A DNA stretch of 64,000 nt from Anaerocolumna sp. MB42-C2 (GCF_030913705.1 NZ_CP133190.1:3239501-3303500); one strand, 5' to 3'; counted from the stretch's first letter, positions 44,653 through 54,713 are shown. Numbers and translations: made by a program. Notes: generated by a model from the sequence alone, not told the origin.

Positions 44653-46365
44653 TTATTCCTCAACGGCAGCCTTCTTAGTATTAATGGCTTTTATAACTGC
44701 CGGATCAAATTTTGCTTTCCTGTAATAAGTATATAGCCCATTTACTTCCTGCTCAACATCATATAACTGAGTGTAACAGAATGCAAATATATTTGGGTTT
44801 TCTAAAAGTGTCGTAGTTAAACCATCATAACGGGATATAAATTCTTCTTCGGTTTTGGGCGCTTCACCATATCCCCAGCCGCCCTCTTCCGATACGGCAG
44901 GATCCCATTTAATACCACCGTATTCACTGATAAACACAGGAAGTCCTAGCGTATATTGCTGTCTTTTTATATGGTCGTCCTTTAATTCGCCTCCTGTTTT
45001 AAAATCTTCATAATACTCTTTAAATTTATCCGGATCCTGAGTGTAATTATGAAGATCGTATATATCTGTAATAACATGGAAGTTACCACTGGTGTCAATA
45101 CAAGGTCTGGTTGTATCCAACTGTTTCGTTGTAAGATATACGATTCTTAGGGTATCATCGATTTGTTTTCTTCCTCTGTTATCCCAGGTTTCATTAAACG
45201 GACACCAGCCTACGATTGAGGGATGATTAAAATCTCTCTCCACTATTTCAAGCCACTCCGGTAAAAAGGCGTAAAGACCGCTTGGTTTTGATATATCTAA
45301 GCCCCAGTTAGCATGTTCTCCCCAAACCATGTAACCCATTTTGTCACAATGATATAAAAATCTGGCTTCGAAAACTTTCTCATGAAGACGTGCTCCGTTA
45401 AAACCCATATCCATGGATAATGTGATATCTCGAACTAATGTTTCCTCATCCGGTGCGGTATAGATTCCGTCCGGATAAAAGCCCTGGTCAAGTACCAGAC
45501 GCTGGAATATGGATTTGCCATTTAGATAAAACTTCATATTCTTTAATTTAACTTCTCTTAAACCAAAATAACTCTTAACCACATCCTGTTCAAACTGAAG
45601 TTCCAAATCATAAAGATTTCCTTCTCCCAGCTCCCAAAGATGTATTTCACTAAGTTTAAGAACTGCCTGGATGTTTCCGTTTTCTGCGTGTACAGATACT
45701 TCTCCGCATTTTTTACCCTGGTAGCTTGCGACAGCTTTAAAGGTTCCGCTTCCTGCCACAGTTCCGGTTATGTACAGCTGCCCTTCTGATATATTAGGAT
45801 AATATTTTACTGTTTTAATGTGTTTAACCGGTACATATTCAACCCACACTGTCTGCCATATACCCGTTGTCCTGGTATAATCACACCCTGAGGAATAATA
45901 ACCGCTGCTTTGTTTCCCTTTGGGCTGTAATCCCGATCTGGTATCGTCTTTGGCATATACAGTTATATCGTTGCTTCCTTTACCTAAAAAGTCAGTGATA
46001 TCAAATTGAAAAGAGGCATATCCGCCTTTATGTGTGCCCACTTCTTTTCCATTTACATAAACGTTGCATTCATAATCCACCGCACCAAAATGAAGCAGGA
46101 TTCTTCCCTTTAACTCTTCCTCTGTGACTTCCACAGATCTTTTATACCACACAGCAGGTATGAAATCCTTATAGTTTATGCCGCTTAGTTCACTTTCCGG
46201 ACAGAAAGGTACTATAATTTTGTCCTTTAACTCTTTCTTTTCATAAAATTTTCTATCAATCCCGCTGTTGCCAAAATCAAATTCGAATTGCCATTCACCG
46301 TTCAGATTCTTCCAATTATTTCGTTCCATTTGCGGAAACGGATGTTCCGGTCTTGGTATGCACAT
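44653..46365 (-). CDS. Glycoside hydrolase family 2 protein
   Basis: 570 residues without signal peptide, so cytoplasmic. Jelly-roll sugar-binding domain (about 1-165, NWKNLNGEWQF and VDYECNVYVNGKEVG), a short immunoglobulin-like domain (about 170-270), then the TIM barrel with the acid/base Glu392 in PFNETWD and nucleophile Glu481 in FISEYGG. GH2 members act as beta-galactosidases, glucuronidases or mannosidases; the SGYYSSGCDYTRTTGIWQTVWVE stretch is common in uncharacterised intracellular GH2s and specificity cannot be read. AAGGAG precedes the ATG. Divergent AraC regulator. Confidence 0.92.
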   Translation of the reverse strand: MCIPRPEHPFPQMERNNWKNLNGEWQFEFDFGNSGIDRKFYEKKELKDKIIVPFCPESELSGINYKDFIPAVWYKRSVEVTEEELKGRILLHFGAVDYECNVYVNGKEVGTHKGGYASFQFDITDFLGKGSNDITVYAKDDTRSGLQPKGKQSSGYYSSGCDYTRTTGIWQTVWVEYVPVKHIKTVKYYPNISEGQLYITGTVAGSGTFKAVASYQGKKCGEVSVHAENGNIQAVLKLSEIHLWELGEGNLYDLELQFEQDVVKSYFGLREVKLKNMKFYLNGKSIFQRLVLDQGFYPDGIYTAPDEETLVRDITLSMDMGFNGARLHEKVFEARFLYHCDKMGYMVWGEHANWGLDISKPSGLYAFLPEWLEIVERDFNHPSIVGWCPFNETWDNRGRKQIDDTLRIVYLTTKQLDTTRPCIDTSGNFHVITDIYDLHNYTQDPDKFKEYYEDFKTGGELKDDHIKRQQYTLGLPVFISEYGGIKWDPAVSEEGGWGYGEAPKTEEEFISRYDGLTTTLLENPNIFAFCYTQLYDVEQEVNGLYTYYRKAKFDPAVIKAINTKKAAVEE

Positions 46366-46482
46366 AACTCTATTCTCCTTTTTATATAGTTTGCAATTTC
46401 TTATTTACTTCTTTGTATTATACTGCTATATTATAGATAAAAACATGGATTTTACCCGCATCTAAGTGAGGAATACAATCAT

Positions 46483-47307
46483 ATGGAGCATATAGTAAGT
46501 TTTTTATACGATGAGAATAGAATTAATAATCAGTTTATTGTTGAAATGACAGGAATTACTTACCCGGATCCTCATTATTACGTTAATCGGGATAATTCCA
46601 GAATATTTTGCTTAGAGTATATTATGGAGGGTGAGGGGACTGTACATATGGACAACCAAATTATATATCCCTCCAAAGGAGATATTTATATCCTTCCCAT
46701 AGGGCATCATCACCGCTATTATTCAAGTGCAGTCAATCCCTGGAAAAAAATCTGGATGAATATACATGGTCCCTTATGTGATCTGTTGGTAAAGACGTAC
46801 CATCTGGAAGGGGTTTTACTGATTAAAAGTTTGAATTTGTTGGATTTATTTGAGAAATTTCTCACCGTCTGTGAAGACAAAGAAGCCGGAACTGCTGTTA
46901 TATATCAGAAATGTGCTCTGATCTATCATGAAATCATCTCACGAATCAGCATGTATATGTATGATAAACCAATTGTTAATAATGCCACCGCGTATAAAAT
47001 AAAAGAATATATCGATACGAATATTTATGAAAAGTTTTCCATAAACCGTTTGGCAGAAACAGCTTGCTTATCCCCTTCTCAATTAAACCGGATATTTAAA
47101 AAGGAGTTTTTGAAAACCCCATACGAATATATCCTGGAACAGAAAATAGAGACAGCTAAGCTGTTGTTAACCAATACAAATATTTCTATTAAACAGATTG
47201 CTTATCAGTTAAATTTTTCGGATGAACATTATTTTTCTAATTGTTTTAAAGAGAGATGCGGTCTTTCACCTAAAACATTTGCAGGCAGGGATAACCGTAA
47301 TAAATAA
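46483..47307 (+). CDS. AraC-family transcriptional regulator
   Basis: 274 residues. N-terminal cupin-type sensor (about 15-140, EYIMEGEGTVHMDN and GDIYILPIGHHHRYY) and a C-terminal double helix-turn-helix (about 175-272, INRLAETACLSPSQLNRIFKKEF and IKQIAYQLNFSDEHYFSNCFK). Binding a sugar, it probably activates the divergent GH2 gene from the 117-base shared region. The ATG follows GAGGAATACAATCAT. It converges on proS with only nine bases between the stops and no obvious terminator. Confidence 0.92.
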   Translation: MEHIVSFLYDENRINNQFIVEMTGITYPDPHYYVNRDNSRIFCLEYIMEGEGTVHMDNQIIYPSKGDIYILPIGHHHRYYSSAVNPWKKIWMNIHGPLCDLLVKTYHLEGVLLIKSLNLLDLFEKFLTVCEDKEAGTAVIYQKCALIYHEIISRISMYMYDKPIVNNATAYKIKEYIDTNIYEKFSINRLAETACLSPSQLNRIFKKEFLKTPYEYILEQKIETAKLLLTNTNISIKQIAYQLNFSDEHYFSNCFKERCGLSPKTFAGRDNRNK

Positions 47308-47316
47308 ATGATAAAT

Positions 47317-48750
47317 TTAATAAGCTTTGCCCCAATAAACCATGGATTTCGCTTTTTTACCGCAGCATACGCAGGTGTCTGCAATATGCTCCTGTTCAAA
47401 CGGCATACAACGGCTGGTTGCGCCAGTTTGTTCTTTGATTGCATCTTCACAGGCTTTGTCTCCACACCACATAGCTTTTACAAATCCCGGTTTATTCGCT
47501 ATGGCATCTTTAAATTCTTCAAAATCAGATGCGCTGGTGGTATGGGAATCACGGTGATTTCTTGCTCTTTCCAACATTTCATTTTGCATGATTTCTAAAA
47601 CTTCTGATACGGTTTTATCTAAATCATCCAGAGAAGCAACTATCTTTTCTCTTGTATCACGACGTACAATGACTGCCTGATTTGCTTCAATATCTTTTGG
47701 TCCGATTTCAATACGAATAGGAATACCACGCATCTCCTGCTCGCTGAATTTCCAGCCCGGACTCTTATCCGAATCATCTACTTTTACCCTAAAGCCACCC
47801 AGTTTTTCTTTCAGTTCGGCTGCTTTTAAAAGCACTCCCTCTTTGTGCTGTGCTATAGGAATAATCATTACCTGAGTAGGAGCAATTCTCGGTGGCAGAA
47901 CTAAACCGCTGTCATCCCCATGTACCATAATAATAGCTCCGATTAAACGGGTTGTCATACCCCAGGACGTCTGATGAGCATATTGAAGTTTATTATCTTT
48001 ATCCGTATATTGGATATCAAATGCACGTGCAAATCCATCTCCGAAATTATGACTGGTACCGGACTGAAGTGCCTTTCCGTCATGCATTAATGCTTCTATG
48101 GTATAGGTAGCCTTTGCTCCGGCAAACTTTTCTTTCTCTGTTTTCTTTCCTTTAACCATTGGAATCGCTAATATCTGTTCACAAAAATCAGAATATACAT
48201 TTAACATCTGAATGGTTCTTTCTTCCGCTTCTTCTGCAGTGGCATGTATCGTATGACCCTCCTGCCACAGAAATTCCACTGAACGCAGGAAAGGCCTTGT
48301 GGTTTTCTCCCACCGAACTACGGAGCACCATTGATTATATAATTTAGGCAGATCCCTGTATGACTGTACAATATTGGAATAAAAATCACAGAATAAGGTT
48401 TCTGAAGTAGGTCTTACACACAATCTCTCCTGCAAAGGTTCCAGTCCGCCGTGGGTTACCCAGGCAACTTCCGGTGCGAATCCTTCTACATGATCTTTTT
48501 CTTTCTGCAAAAGACTCTCCGGTATAAACATAGGCATATATACATTTTCAACACCGGTCTCTTTAAATCTCCGATCCAGTTCTTTCTGAATATTTTCCCA
48601 TATTGCATAACCATTCGGTCTTAAAATCATACATCCTCTTACACTGGAGTAATCAATTAATTCTGCTTTTTTAACAACATCCGTATACCATTGTGCAAAA
48701 TCCTCTTCCATAGAGGTAATTGCCTCTACTAATTTTTTTTCCTTTGCCAT
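47317..48750 (-). CDS. proS: Prolyl-tRNA synthetase, eukaryote/archaeal-like short form
   Basis: 477 residues. It lacks the large bacterial editing insertion and has the C-terminal cysteine-rich end [18 protein letters not shown], as in the archaeal/eukaryotic type found in many clostridia. Class II motifs: [46 protein letters not shown] and [15 protein letters not shown]. It charges tRNA-Pro. GAAAGGAG precedes the ATG. The proline T-box leader upstream controls it. Confidence 0.95.
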   Translation of the reverse strand: MAKEKKLVEAITSMEEDFAQWYTDVVKKAELIDYSSVRGCMILRPNGYAIWENIQKELDRRFKETGVENVYMPMFIPESLLQKEKDHVEGFAPEVAWVTHGGLEPLQERLCVRPTSETLFCDFYSNIVQSYRDLPKLYNQWCSVVRWEKTTRPFLRSVEFLWQEGHTIHATAEEAEERTIQMLNVYSDFCEQILAIPMVKGKKTEKEKFAGAKATYTIEALMHDGKALQSGTSHNFGDGFARAFDIQYTDKDNKLQYAHQTSWGMTTRLIGAIIMVHGDDSGLVLPPRIAPTQVMIIPIAQHKEGVLLKAAELKEKLGGFRVKVDDSDKSPGWKFSEQEMRGIPIRIEIGPKDIEANQAVIVRRDTREKIVASLDDLDKTVSEVLEIMQNEMLERARNHRDSHTTSASDFEEFKDAIANKPGFVKAMWCGDKACEDAIKEQTGATSRCMPFEQEHIADTCVCCGKKAKSMVYWGKAY

Positions 48751-48822
48751 AGCGCTTTCTCCTTTCGAGATTTAGGTTATTGAATTGATGAAAGTCAAAT
48801 TCCCACTTGGTTTTTGGGAAAT

Positions 48823-49045
48823 AAAAAAAAGCCTTTCATCCACAAGGGACCGAAAGACCTCGGCGGTACCACCCTAATTAACTGCATCTGCAGTTCTCTT
48901 TTCCCCCGTTAACGCCGGTTTTACGCTGTATTTTCACACAGTGCTCCAAGGTAGGTTCTATAACATTATCCTAAGAATCTCTCACCACTTAAATTCTCTC
49001 TCTGGGAGGATAATTTTTATATACTATTCCTTATCATTGCTTTTA
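48823..49045 (-). promoter_or_regulatory. T-box riboswitch for proS
   Basis: The T-box itself is canonical, AGGGTGGTACCGC (48863-48875 on the minus strand). An apparent CCT proline specifier is at 48953-48955 (GAACCTACC), and GGTCTTTCGG...GATGAAAGGC plus T8 forms the terminator. A further small hairpin TTTCCCA/GTGGGAA lies between terminator and start codon. Confidence 0.93.
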
Positions 49046-49053
49046 TATTGAAG

Positions 49054-49082
49054 ATTTTATGCCACATCAAATATTTTGTCAA
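49054..49082 (-). promoter_or_regulatory. Sigma-A promoter of the proS leader
   Basis: TTGACA (49077-49082), 17-base spacer, TAAAAT (49054-49059) on the minus strand. Confidence 0.8.
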
Positions 49083-49094
49083 GTAATATTCCAA

Positions 49095-50156
49095 TTAACC
49101 GTTATTTTTGCATAAATTCAGATGCTGCTTGTATTCATTCACTACAGTAGTAATAATTACTAATCCTAAAGGTCCCAGGATAAAACCTGCAATTCCGAAT
49201 ATTTTCAATCCGATATACATTGACATTAGTGTATAGATTGGTTTTATCCCAATACGATTACCCAGTAATCTGGGTTCTAAAAACTGTCTGATCAGCTGGC
49301 AGCCTAGATACAGCGTCAAAAGTACAGCTGCGGAATACAGATCGTGATTAAATAAAGATATGATTCCCCAGGGTACAAGAATAAGCCCGCTGCCCAATAT
49401 AGGAAACGCATCAAAAATACCGATCCCAATACCTATGATTAATGCATATTTGTTATTAATAAGTAATAATCCCACTGTACATAATCCGGAAATTAATGTC
49501 ATCATGATAGCCTGGGTTCTTAAGTAAGCAATACCCATCTCAGATAATTTACTGGTAATAAGATGAATATCGGGGTAAAAAATTGAATTACGAAAGCTAT
49601 TTCCATATTGCTCTTCATCCTTAATAAATAACAAAATAGAGACTAATATTATCAATAGAAAGCCGGCAATTCCTACTAAACCAATCATTATGTTTAAGCT
49701 TTGGGAAGTTATAACCGGCATGATTTTTGTTTTCATTATACCTAACATTCCATCCATACTGCTATAAAAATAACTTCTCATAGTTCCCAGCTGTATTCCG
49801 AAGAATTCATCGCACCCATCACAGAAAGTATCTACATGAGCTCCTAATATGGACAGGTAGATAGGCATATTTCGCAGCAGTACAGTTAACTGCTGTAGGA
49901 ACAGACCGCATAATTTACATAAAGTCCAGATTACAGCCGATCCTAATAAACTTAGAGACAGGATTCCACCAACCATTTTTGGCATATGGATTTTTTTATT
50001 TAAAAATCTCACCACGGGTAAAAGTATCCATGCTATAAAATATGCCAGTACAAACGGAATAAAAAGGGGAAGAATATATTCAAAACCGATATACACTCCA
50101 ATAATTGCTGCTATTACAACATATAATAATTTTACTTTATTATTTATGTTAATCAT
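49095..50156 (-). CDS. ytvI: Sporulation membrane protein YtvI (AI-2E transporter-like family)
   Basis: 353 residues with about eight membrane segments: three N-terminal helices (8-75), a loop region with amphipathic helices, and a C-terminal bundle containing ALIIGIGIGIFDAFPILGSGLILVPWG and the family ending RLLGNRIGIKPIYTLMSMYIGLKIFGIAGFILGPL. These residues define the AI-2E-like (UPF0118) family, and the length fits the YtvI sporulation branch. In B. subtilis ytvI is sigma-E controlled with unknown function. GGGAGG precedes the ATG. Confidence 0.85.
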   Translation of the reverse strand: MININNKVKLLYVVIAAIIGVYIGFEYILPLFIPFVLAYFIAWILLPVVRFLNKKIHMPKMVGGILSLSLLGSAVIWTLCKLCGLFLQQLTVLLRNMPIYLSILGAHVDTFCDGCDEFFGIQLGTMRSYFYSSMDGMLGIMKTKIMPVITSQSLNIMIGLVGIAGFLLIILVSILLFIKDEEQYGNSFRNSIFYPDIHLITSKLSEMGIAYLRTQAIMMTLISGLCTVGLLLINNKYALIIGIGIGIFDAFPILGSGLILVPWGIISLFNHDLYSAAVLLTLYLGCQLIRQFLEPRLLGNRIGIKPIYTLMSMYIGLKIFGIAGFILGPLGLVIITTVVNEYKQHLNLCKNNG

Positions 50157-50235
50157 AGAATCCTCCCTTCATCAATCATAATTTAAATGCTTTTACAGTG
50201 GAAATTCCTTTCCGATGTTATTTGACAATTAAGTT

Positions 50236-50274
50236 AAAAACAGAGAGTAATTACATAAGTTGTAATTACTCTCT
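50236..50274 (-). terminator. Terminator after the kinase/ParB-like gene
   Basis: AGAGAGTAATTAC-N7-GTAATTACTCTCT, 13 perfect pairs; GTTTTTAAC follows on the minus strand. Confidence 0.75.
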
Positions 50275-50454
50275 AAAGTATTGTCTGCAAAATTATTAAA
50301 TGTATGTTAGGTGATTACTGCAAGGATTTCAAAAGAATGGGTTACCAAAATTATTAGAATGTTCCATGTATAAGCATTAAACAATAAAATACCATGTTTT
50401 AATAAAAACCATATCTTAATTAATACCATTGAAATCCCATACAAAAAATATAAA

Positions 50455-51273
50455 TTATCTTATCGCAACAGGTACATATGGTACTTCAGCTGCTGCAGCA
50501 GCTTTTACCTGATCCATTCCTTCCAGTATAGTATATTCATCACCGTTTTTACTTACCGATATGGTAGTCTCAATGTAATCGCTTAATTTTTTATACTTTT
50601 CTACCAATTCTTTTAAATCATTTAATTCCTCGGCTAAAACCGGATGTGGATATAATCTTTTAGGTGAGATAAGAATTCTGTTAATTCCCTGATTTCCGGA
50701 TTCAAATTGCCCTCTTTCTTTCATAACTGCTTCAAACTTCTTAGCTTCCTGCATAATAATAGATGCAATTTTTTCAGATGTACAGCATGTACTATCTATT
50801 ACCAAATTATAATTCGAAAAGTCAAAATAACTTAAATTATACATATCTTTATAACGTTTATCTTCTGTCGCTGCTCTTGCTGCAAGCATCTCCTTCGCTT
50901 CCGTTACAGAGGAATACTTTTCTACATTTCCGCGGTCATCGTTTTTTACCCTCTCTGCAGCAACATTAAGGCTTACGGATAAAAATACTTTAAAAGACTG
51001 TTCTACAAAATGCCAGGCCAGTCTGGAATCAAATATAATATTTTTGTCTCTGTTTTCTCTTGAAATCCTGGCTGTTGCATCATCGATCATGGTATCATAT
51101 TTACGGTCACTGCACATTAACTGATTCATTTCAAGCGTAGTGATGTTCATCTCTTCCGCGATTTCACGCTGCACCTTACCGGTGGAATAGATTTCAAATC
51201 CATATTTATCCTCTAATATCTTACATATAGTAGATTTTCCGCTTCCTAGATTCCCTGTAATAGTGATATGCAT
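50455..51273 (-). CDS. Cytidylate-kinase-like P-loop protein fused to a ParB-like domain
   Basis: 272 residues. The first 185 resemble the Cmk-like nucleoside monophosphate kinase family: Walker A GNLGSGKST (7-15), YSTGKVQREIAEEMN, IIFDSRLAWHFV and an Arg-rich lid AARAATEDKRYKDMY. From about 195 the protein changes to a ParB/sulfiredoxin-like pattern: RILISPKRLYPHP, a helix ELNDLKELVEKYKKL, then a strand, YTILEGMDQVKAAAAAEVPYVPVAI. GGGAGG precedes the ATG. Single gene. The kinase substrate is unknown and the C-terminal assignment rests on pattern only. Confidence 0.7.
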   Translation of the reverse strand: MHITITGNLGSGKSTICKILEDKYGFEIYSTGKVQREIAEEMNITTLEMNQLMCSDRKYDTMIDDATARISRENRDKNIIFDSRLAWHFVEQSFKVFLSVSLNVAAERVKNDDRGNVEKYSSVTEAKEMLAARAATEDKRYKDMYNLSYFDFSNYNLVIDSTCCTSEKIASIIMQEAKKFEAVMKERGQFESGNQGINRILISPKRLYPHPVLAEELNDLKELVEKYKKLSDYIETTISVSKNGDEYTILEGMDQVKAAAAAEVPYVPVAIR

Positions 51274-51382
51274 AACGTCCTCCCTGGTATTAAAATAATC
51301 TATCCTTTTGATTCTGTTTTTATTTCTTTATAGTGTTAAACATTATACCACCACATATTCCGTACGTAAAGACTTTAGAGGA

Positions 51383-51901
51383 TCAGAAAGCATTAAAATG
51401 GATTTTTTTAAGGGGCAGATCCGCTTCCTTATGAGATTCTTTTTCTTCAGCCGGGTACCCTAAGGCCAGGATACATTCTGTTTTATATTTAGCCGGAACA
51501 CCCAGTAAATTTTTTATATAAGAGTCTACGGTTTCTCCTTGGGGTGTCAGCCTTTCCCTTACTTGCACCCAACAGGAGCCGAGTCCGAGGGAATGAGCCG
51601 ATAATTGTATCATTATTGCAATTATTGAGGCATCTTCAGTCCATACATCGGAACATTTGGCGTCAGCGAGAACCACAATTCCTGCAGCTGCACCGGATAT
51701 GAGTTTGGAAGCCGGTCCCCTGGATTCACTTAATTTCTGCAATAATTCTCCGTCAGTTACCACAAGTAATTCCCATGGCCTTAATCCTTTGGAGGAAGGA
51801 GCCATTAAGGCGCCTTTTAAAATCTCCTCCATTTTATCCTGTTCTATTGCCTTATCCTGAAATTTTCGGATACTTCTTCTTGTCTTATATAAATTCAGCA
51901 T
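51383..51901 (-). CDS. Nitroreductase-family protein
   Basis: 172 residues, a compact FMN-binding nitroreductase fold: RRSIRKFQDKAIEQDKMEEIL, APSSKGLRPWELLVV, the DASIIAIMIQLSAHSLGLGSCWVQ helix and ILALGYPAEEKE. Such proteins use NAD(P)H and FMN to reduce nitro- or quinone-type compounds; the physiological substrate cannot be told. AAAGGGG lies before the ATG. Single gene downstream of the ABC operon's 3' end. Confidence 0.88.
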   Translation of the reverse strand: MLNLYKTRRSIRKFQDKAIEQDKMEEILKGALMAPSSKGLRPWELLVVTDGELLQKLSESRGPASKLISGAAAGIVVLADAKCSDVWTEDASIIAIMIQLSAHSLGLGSCWVQVRERLTPQGETVDSYIKNLLGVPAKYKTECILALGYPAEEKESHKEADLPLKKIHFNAF

Positions 51902-51953
51902 ACAAAACCCCTTTCTTATAAATTAATATTAGGATCAGTGTGTCAATGGCCTC

Positions 51954-52010
51954 GTAAAAAAATAAAAGCCACAAACAAACCACAGTCAAAGTCAGCTGAC
52001 TTTATCTGTG
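51954..52010 (-). terminator. Terminator overlapping the ABC ATPase 3' end
   Basis: CACAG/CTGTG enclosing the palindrome AAAGTCAGCTGACTTT; a CTTTTATTTTTT tract follows about 25 bases on. It includes the last codons of the ATPase gene. Confidence 0.45.
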
Positions 52011-52586
52011 AGACGATAGTGAAATCAGATCGGCAAAAAGCGCCTCCACTTCCTCTTTATTATGGGTTATCACAATCAGGGTTTTGCCCTTAGTCTTTTG
52101 TCTGACGTAATCGATGACCTGATTTTTTAATTTATTATCCAAACCTTTAAAGGGTTCATCCATAATAATAATGTCACTGTTTGCCATAACTGCTCTGACT
52201 ATAGCCACCCTTCGTTTCATACCTCCGCTTAACTCATTTACCTTCTTCTCATAATCTGTTAAACCAACGGATTCCAGTTCATTTTTAATCTGGCTTTCAG
52301 TCACTTTTTTATTGCAAACCATTTTAATATTTAAGATTGCACTTATTTCTTCACATAGACGGTTTTCCTGGAATACAGCCGCAAATTTTTTACCGGCAAC
52401 TCCTTCTATCACGCCGGAATCTGCTTTAACCAAACCCATTAAGATATTAATCAGAGTGGTTTTTCCTATCCCCGATGGACCCATAATGCAGGTAATATTC
52501 CCCTCCTTAATCTCCAGGTTTAGCTGATTCAGCACCGGTATGCCATCATATTTTTTTGTCAGATTTCTTACATTAATAGTATTCAT
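52002..52586 (-). CDS. ABC transporter ATP-binding protein (short, SsuB/TauB-like)
   Basis: 194 residues from the ATG at 52586 (GGAGCTGGCT upstream). Walker A GPSGIGKTTLI, Q-loop FQENRLCEE, signature LSGGMKRRVAI, Walker B IIIMDEPFKGLD and the switch histidine VITHNKEE are all intact. At 194 residues it lacks the C-terminal 50-60 residues normal for SsuB/TauB proteins. It powers the importer formed with the permease and lipoprotein upstream. A gap of 197 bases separates it from the permease, unusual within this kind of operon. Confidence 0.9.
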   Translation of the reverse strand: MNTINVRNLTKKYDGIPVLNQLNLEIKEGNITCIMGPSGIGKTTLINILMGLVKADSGVIEGVAGKKFAAVFQENRLCEEISAILNIKMVCNKKVTESQIKNELESVGLTDYEKKVNELSGGMKRRVAIVRAVMANSDIIIMDEPFKGLDNKLKNQVIDYVRQKTKGKTLIVITHNKEEVEALFADLISLSSHR

Positions 52587-52783
52587 AGCCAGCTCCAAGG
52601 TTATCAAATATACTGTTTTTCTGGTAATTATTGAGTGTCAAAAGCCAACTTTAAATTATGATTGTCAATTAATTGTAATGCTTTGATACCAAAATCCTAA
52701 GTTAGTAAAATTTATTTCCAGATGATTAACGTCTATTTTATTCCGCAGTGATTTTAGTCCAAATCGGTTTTGCCATATTCTAT

Positions 52784-53545
52784 TTAAGTTAACATAATCT
52801 GGACTCTGTGAATGAGACAAATAATTAATTTTTCGGAAATCACACTAATAAGAATTATAACTATCGTCCATGCAAATAATTCATCCGTCATTAAATATAT
52901 TTTAGCCTCATATAACTGTTCTCCAATGGAATACTTGGGTAATCCGATAACTTCAGCAGCAATTCCCGCTTTCCAGCACAATCCAAGTCCAACCGTGCTG
53001 GCCGATACAAAATAAGGCATAACTGCCGGGAGATAGATATAACGTACCCTCTTAAATGGAGTAATTTGAAACACATAAGCCATTTCTTTTAGTTTGGTAT
53101 CCGTTCCCATAATACCTTGCAAAACATTCACATAGATCACCGGTATTACCATCAGAAACGAACATAATATGGACAGATTTTTTGACTCCACCCATAATAA
53201 GGCTAAGATAATAAACGATGCCACCGGTGTTGCCTGTATGATTTTCATTAAGGGAGAAATTATTTCTTTTAATACTAAAATTTTATAAGATAAAACAGCA
53301 AGTAAGATTCCAAAAAAGATTGCAATCAAAAATCCCATTAATATCTTTAAAAAAGAATTGAAAATTGACAGCCAAAAGACACTTTTACCGGCTAAAGCTC
53401 CGAAAGCTTTTATAACGGCAAAGGGAGATGCTAAAAGCATCTCCTTAGAAACAAGTTTACTTGCAAGCTGCCAGACCGCTATCCAGAAAAAAACTGCCAA
53501 GAATCTATATTTACTATTATATACAGCCGCTTTTAACTGTTTCAT
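52784..53545 (-). CDS. ABC transporter permease (SsuC/TauC-like)
   Basis: 253 residues, start ATG 53545 with AAAGGA upstream. About six membrane helices and a BPD_transp_1 core including the EAA-loop-like stretch MGTDTKLKEMAYVFQITPFKRVRYIYLPAVMPYF. Belongs to the nitrate/sulfonate/taurine/thiamine-precursor permease group. 37 bases after the binding-protein gene; the ligand is not deducible from sequence. Confidence 0.9.
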   Translation of the reverse strand: MKQLKAAVYNSKYRFLAVFFWIAVWQLASKLVSKEMLLASPFAVIKAFGALAGKSVFWLSIFNSFLKILMGFLIAIFFGILLAVLSYKILVLKEIISPLMKIIQATPVASFIILALLWVESKNLSILCSFLMVIPVIYVNVLQGIMGTDTKLKEMAYVFQITPFKRVRYIYLPAVMPYFVSASTVGLGLCWKAGIAAEVIGLPKYSIGEQLYEAKIYLMTDELFAWTIVIILISVISEKLIICLIHRVQIMLT

Positions 53546-53582
53546 ACCGGATTCCTTTCTGCCTGAATAACAAACAGTTATT

Positions 53583-54695
53583 TTATTTAATATAATAAAA
53601 AGATTCATCAGGAAGTTTACCGCCTACCGTATCCGGATTCTGTTCAAATAAAGTCTCCAGGTAACCGCTTATTTTCCCTTTCATGTCCTCACCCTGAATC
53701 GAAGTAATATTACAGTACGGTAAAGCCTTTAATACAGGTGCAGCTTTAAAAATATCAAATTTTTCTATTAAAGCAGCTGCGGCTTCCTTATTACTATTTA
53801 CATACTGTGCAGATTCTTCATATTCGGAGAGAAAAGTATCAACGGCTGCTTTATTCGTTTCCAGGAATTTTTTATTTATAACAATAACACCGGTTACTAC
53901 CGTACTGCCATTCTCACTGATTTTATCCCATTCCTTCGTGACATCCAATGCAATTCTTAAATTCTTATTATTCATCATTACAGTCGTTACAAAGGGTTGA
54001 GGAAGCATAGCTACCGCATCTGTGGCTTCCTTTAAAACTGTGGCTACTTCCGTAGCTTCTGACTTGTACTCTATCGTTACATCCTTTGCCGGATCAATTC
54101 CATGGGAAGAAAGTAAATAATTTAACGTATATTCCGGCGTTGTACCTTTACCGGTGGAATAAATTGTCTTACCTTTTAAATCCTCTACACTGTTAATTTC
54201 TTTCCCGGTCTCAACTACATATAGTACCCCCAATGTATTAATACCCGCCACAACAAGGCCGCCTTTGGATTTATTATATAATACTGCAGCTAAATTGCAG
54301 GGAATAGCAGCAATATCAAAGTTGCCTTTTATGATTCCCGCGGTAATTTCATCCGGTGCACCTGCTATAGTGAAATCATAGTTATTGGCCGCCTCACCTT
54401 TTTCAGAATCATCCATAATTTTAACCATTCCCATTGCCGTCGGTCCCTTTAAGGCGGCAATATGAATATCCATCTTTTCCTCCGGTGCCACGCTCTCTGC
54501 GGATTCTGCCTCCTCGGTATTCTCTTCGCTCTTTGCCGGATCTTCCGCTGAGGTTGCCTCCTGTACGGTTTCCGTTAAGGTATCTTTTGCTGCATTGCTT
54601 TCTGTGTTTCCACTATTTTTTACATTCTTCTGGCATCCTGCAGTCATTGTTAACGTTAAAATCATAACCAACAGTATTGATATATATTTTTTCAT
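53583..54695 (-). CDS. ABC transporter substrate-binding lipoprotein (NMT1/TauA-like)
   Basis: 370 residues. Signal peptide with lipobox MTAGC (Cys21), a Glu/Ser/Thr-rich linker (to about 75), then a periplasmic-binding fold of the NMT1/THI5-like group: IHIAALKGPTAMGMVKIM, GNFDIAAIPCNLAAVLYNKS, DLKGKTIYSTGKGTTPEYTL and VVTGVIVINKKFLE. The opening LKGPTAMGM suggests the anion/thiamine-precursor class, but I cannot name the ligand. It lies 18 bases downstream of the TM1266-type regulator, so one transcript is likely. Confidence 0.9.
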   Translation of the reverse strand: MKKYISILLVMILTLTMTAGCQKNVKNSGNTESNAAKDTLTETVQEATSAEDPAKSEENTEEAESAESVAPEEKMDIHIAALKGPTAMGMVKIMDDSEKGEAANNYDFTIAGAPDEITAGIIKGNFDIAAIPCNLAAVLYNKSKGGLVVAGINTLGVLYVVETGKEINSVEDLKGKTIYSTGKGTTPEYTLNYLLSSHGIDPAKDVTIEYKSEATEVATVLKEATDAVAMLPQPFVTTVMMNNKNLRIALDVTKEWDKISENGSTVVTGVIVINKKFLETNKAAVDTFLSEYEESAQYVNSNKEAAAALIEKFDIFKAAPVLKALPYCNITSIQGEDMKGKISGYLETLFEQNPDTVGGKLPDESFYYIK

Positions 54696-54713
54696 ATTAT
54701 CTTTCCTCTTTTC

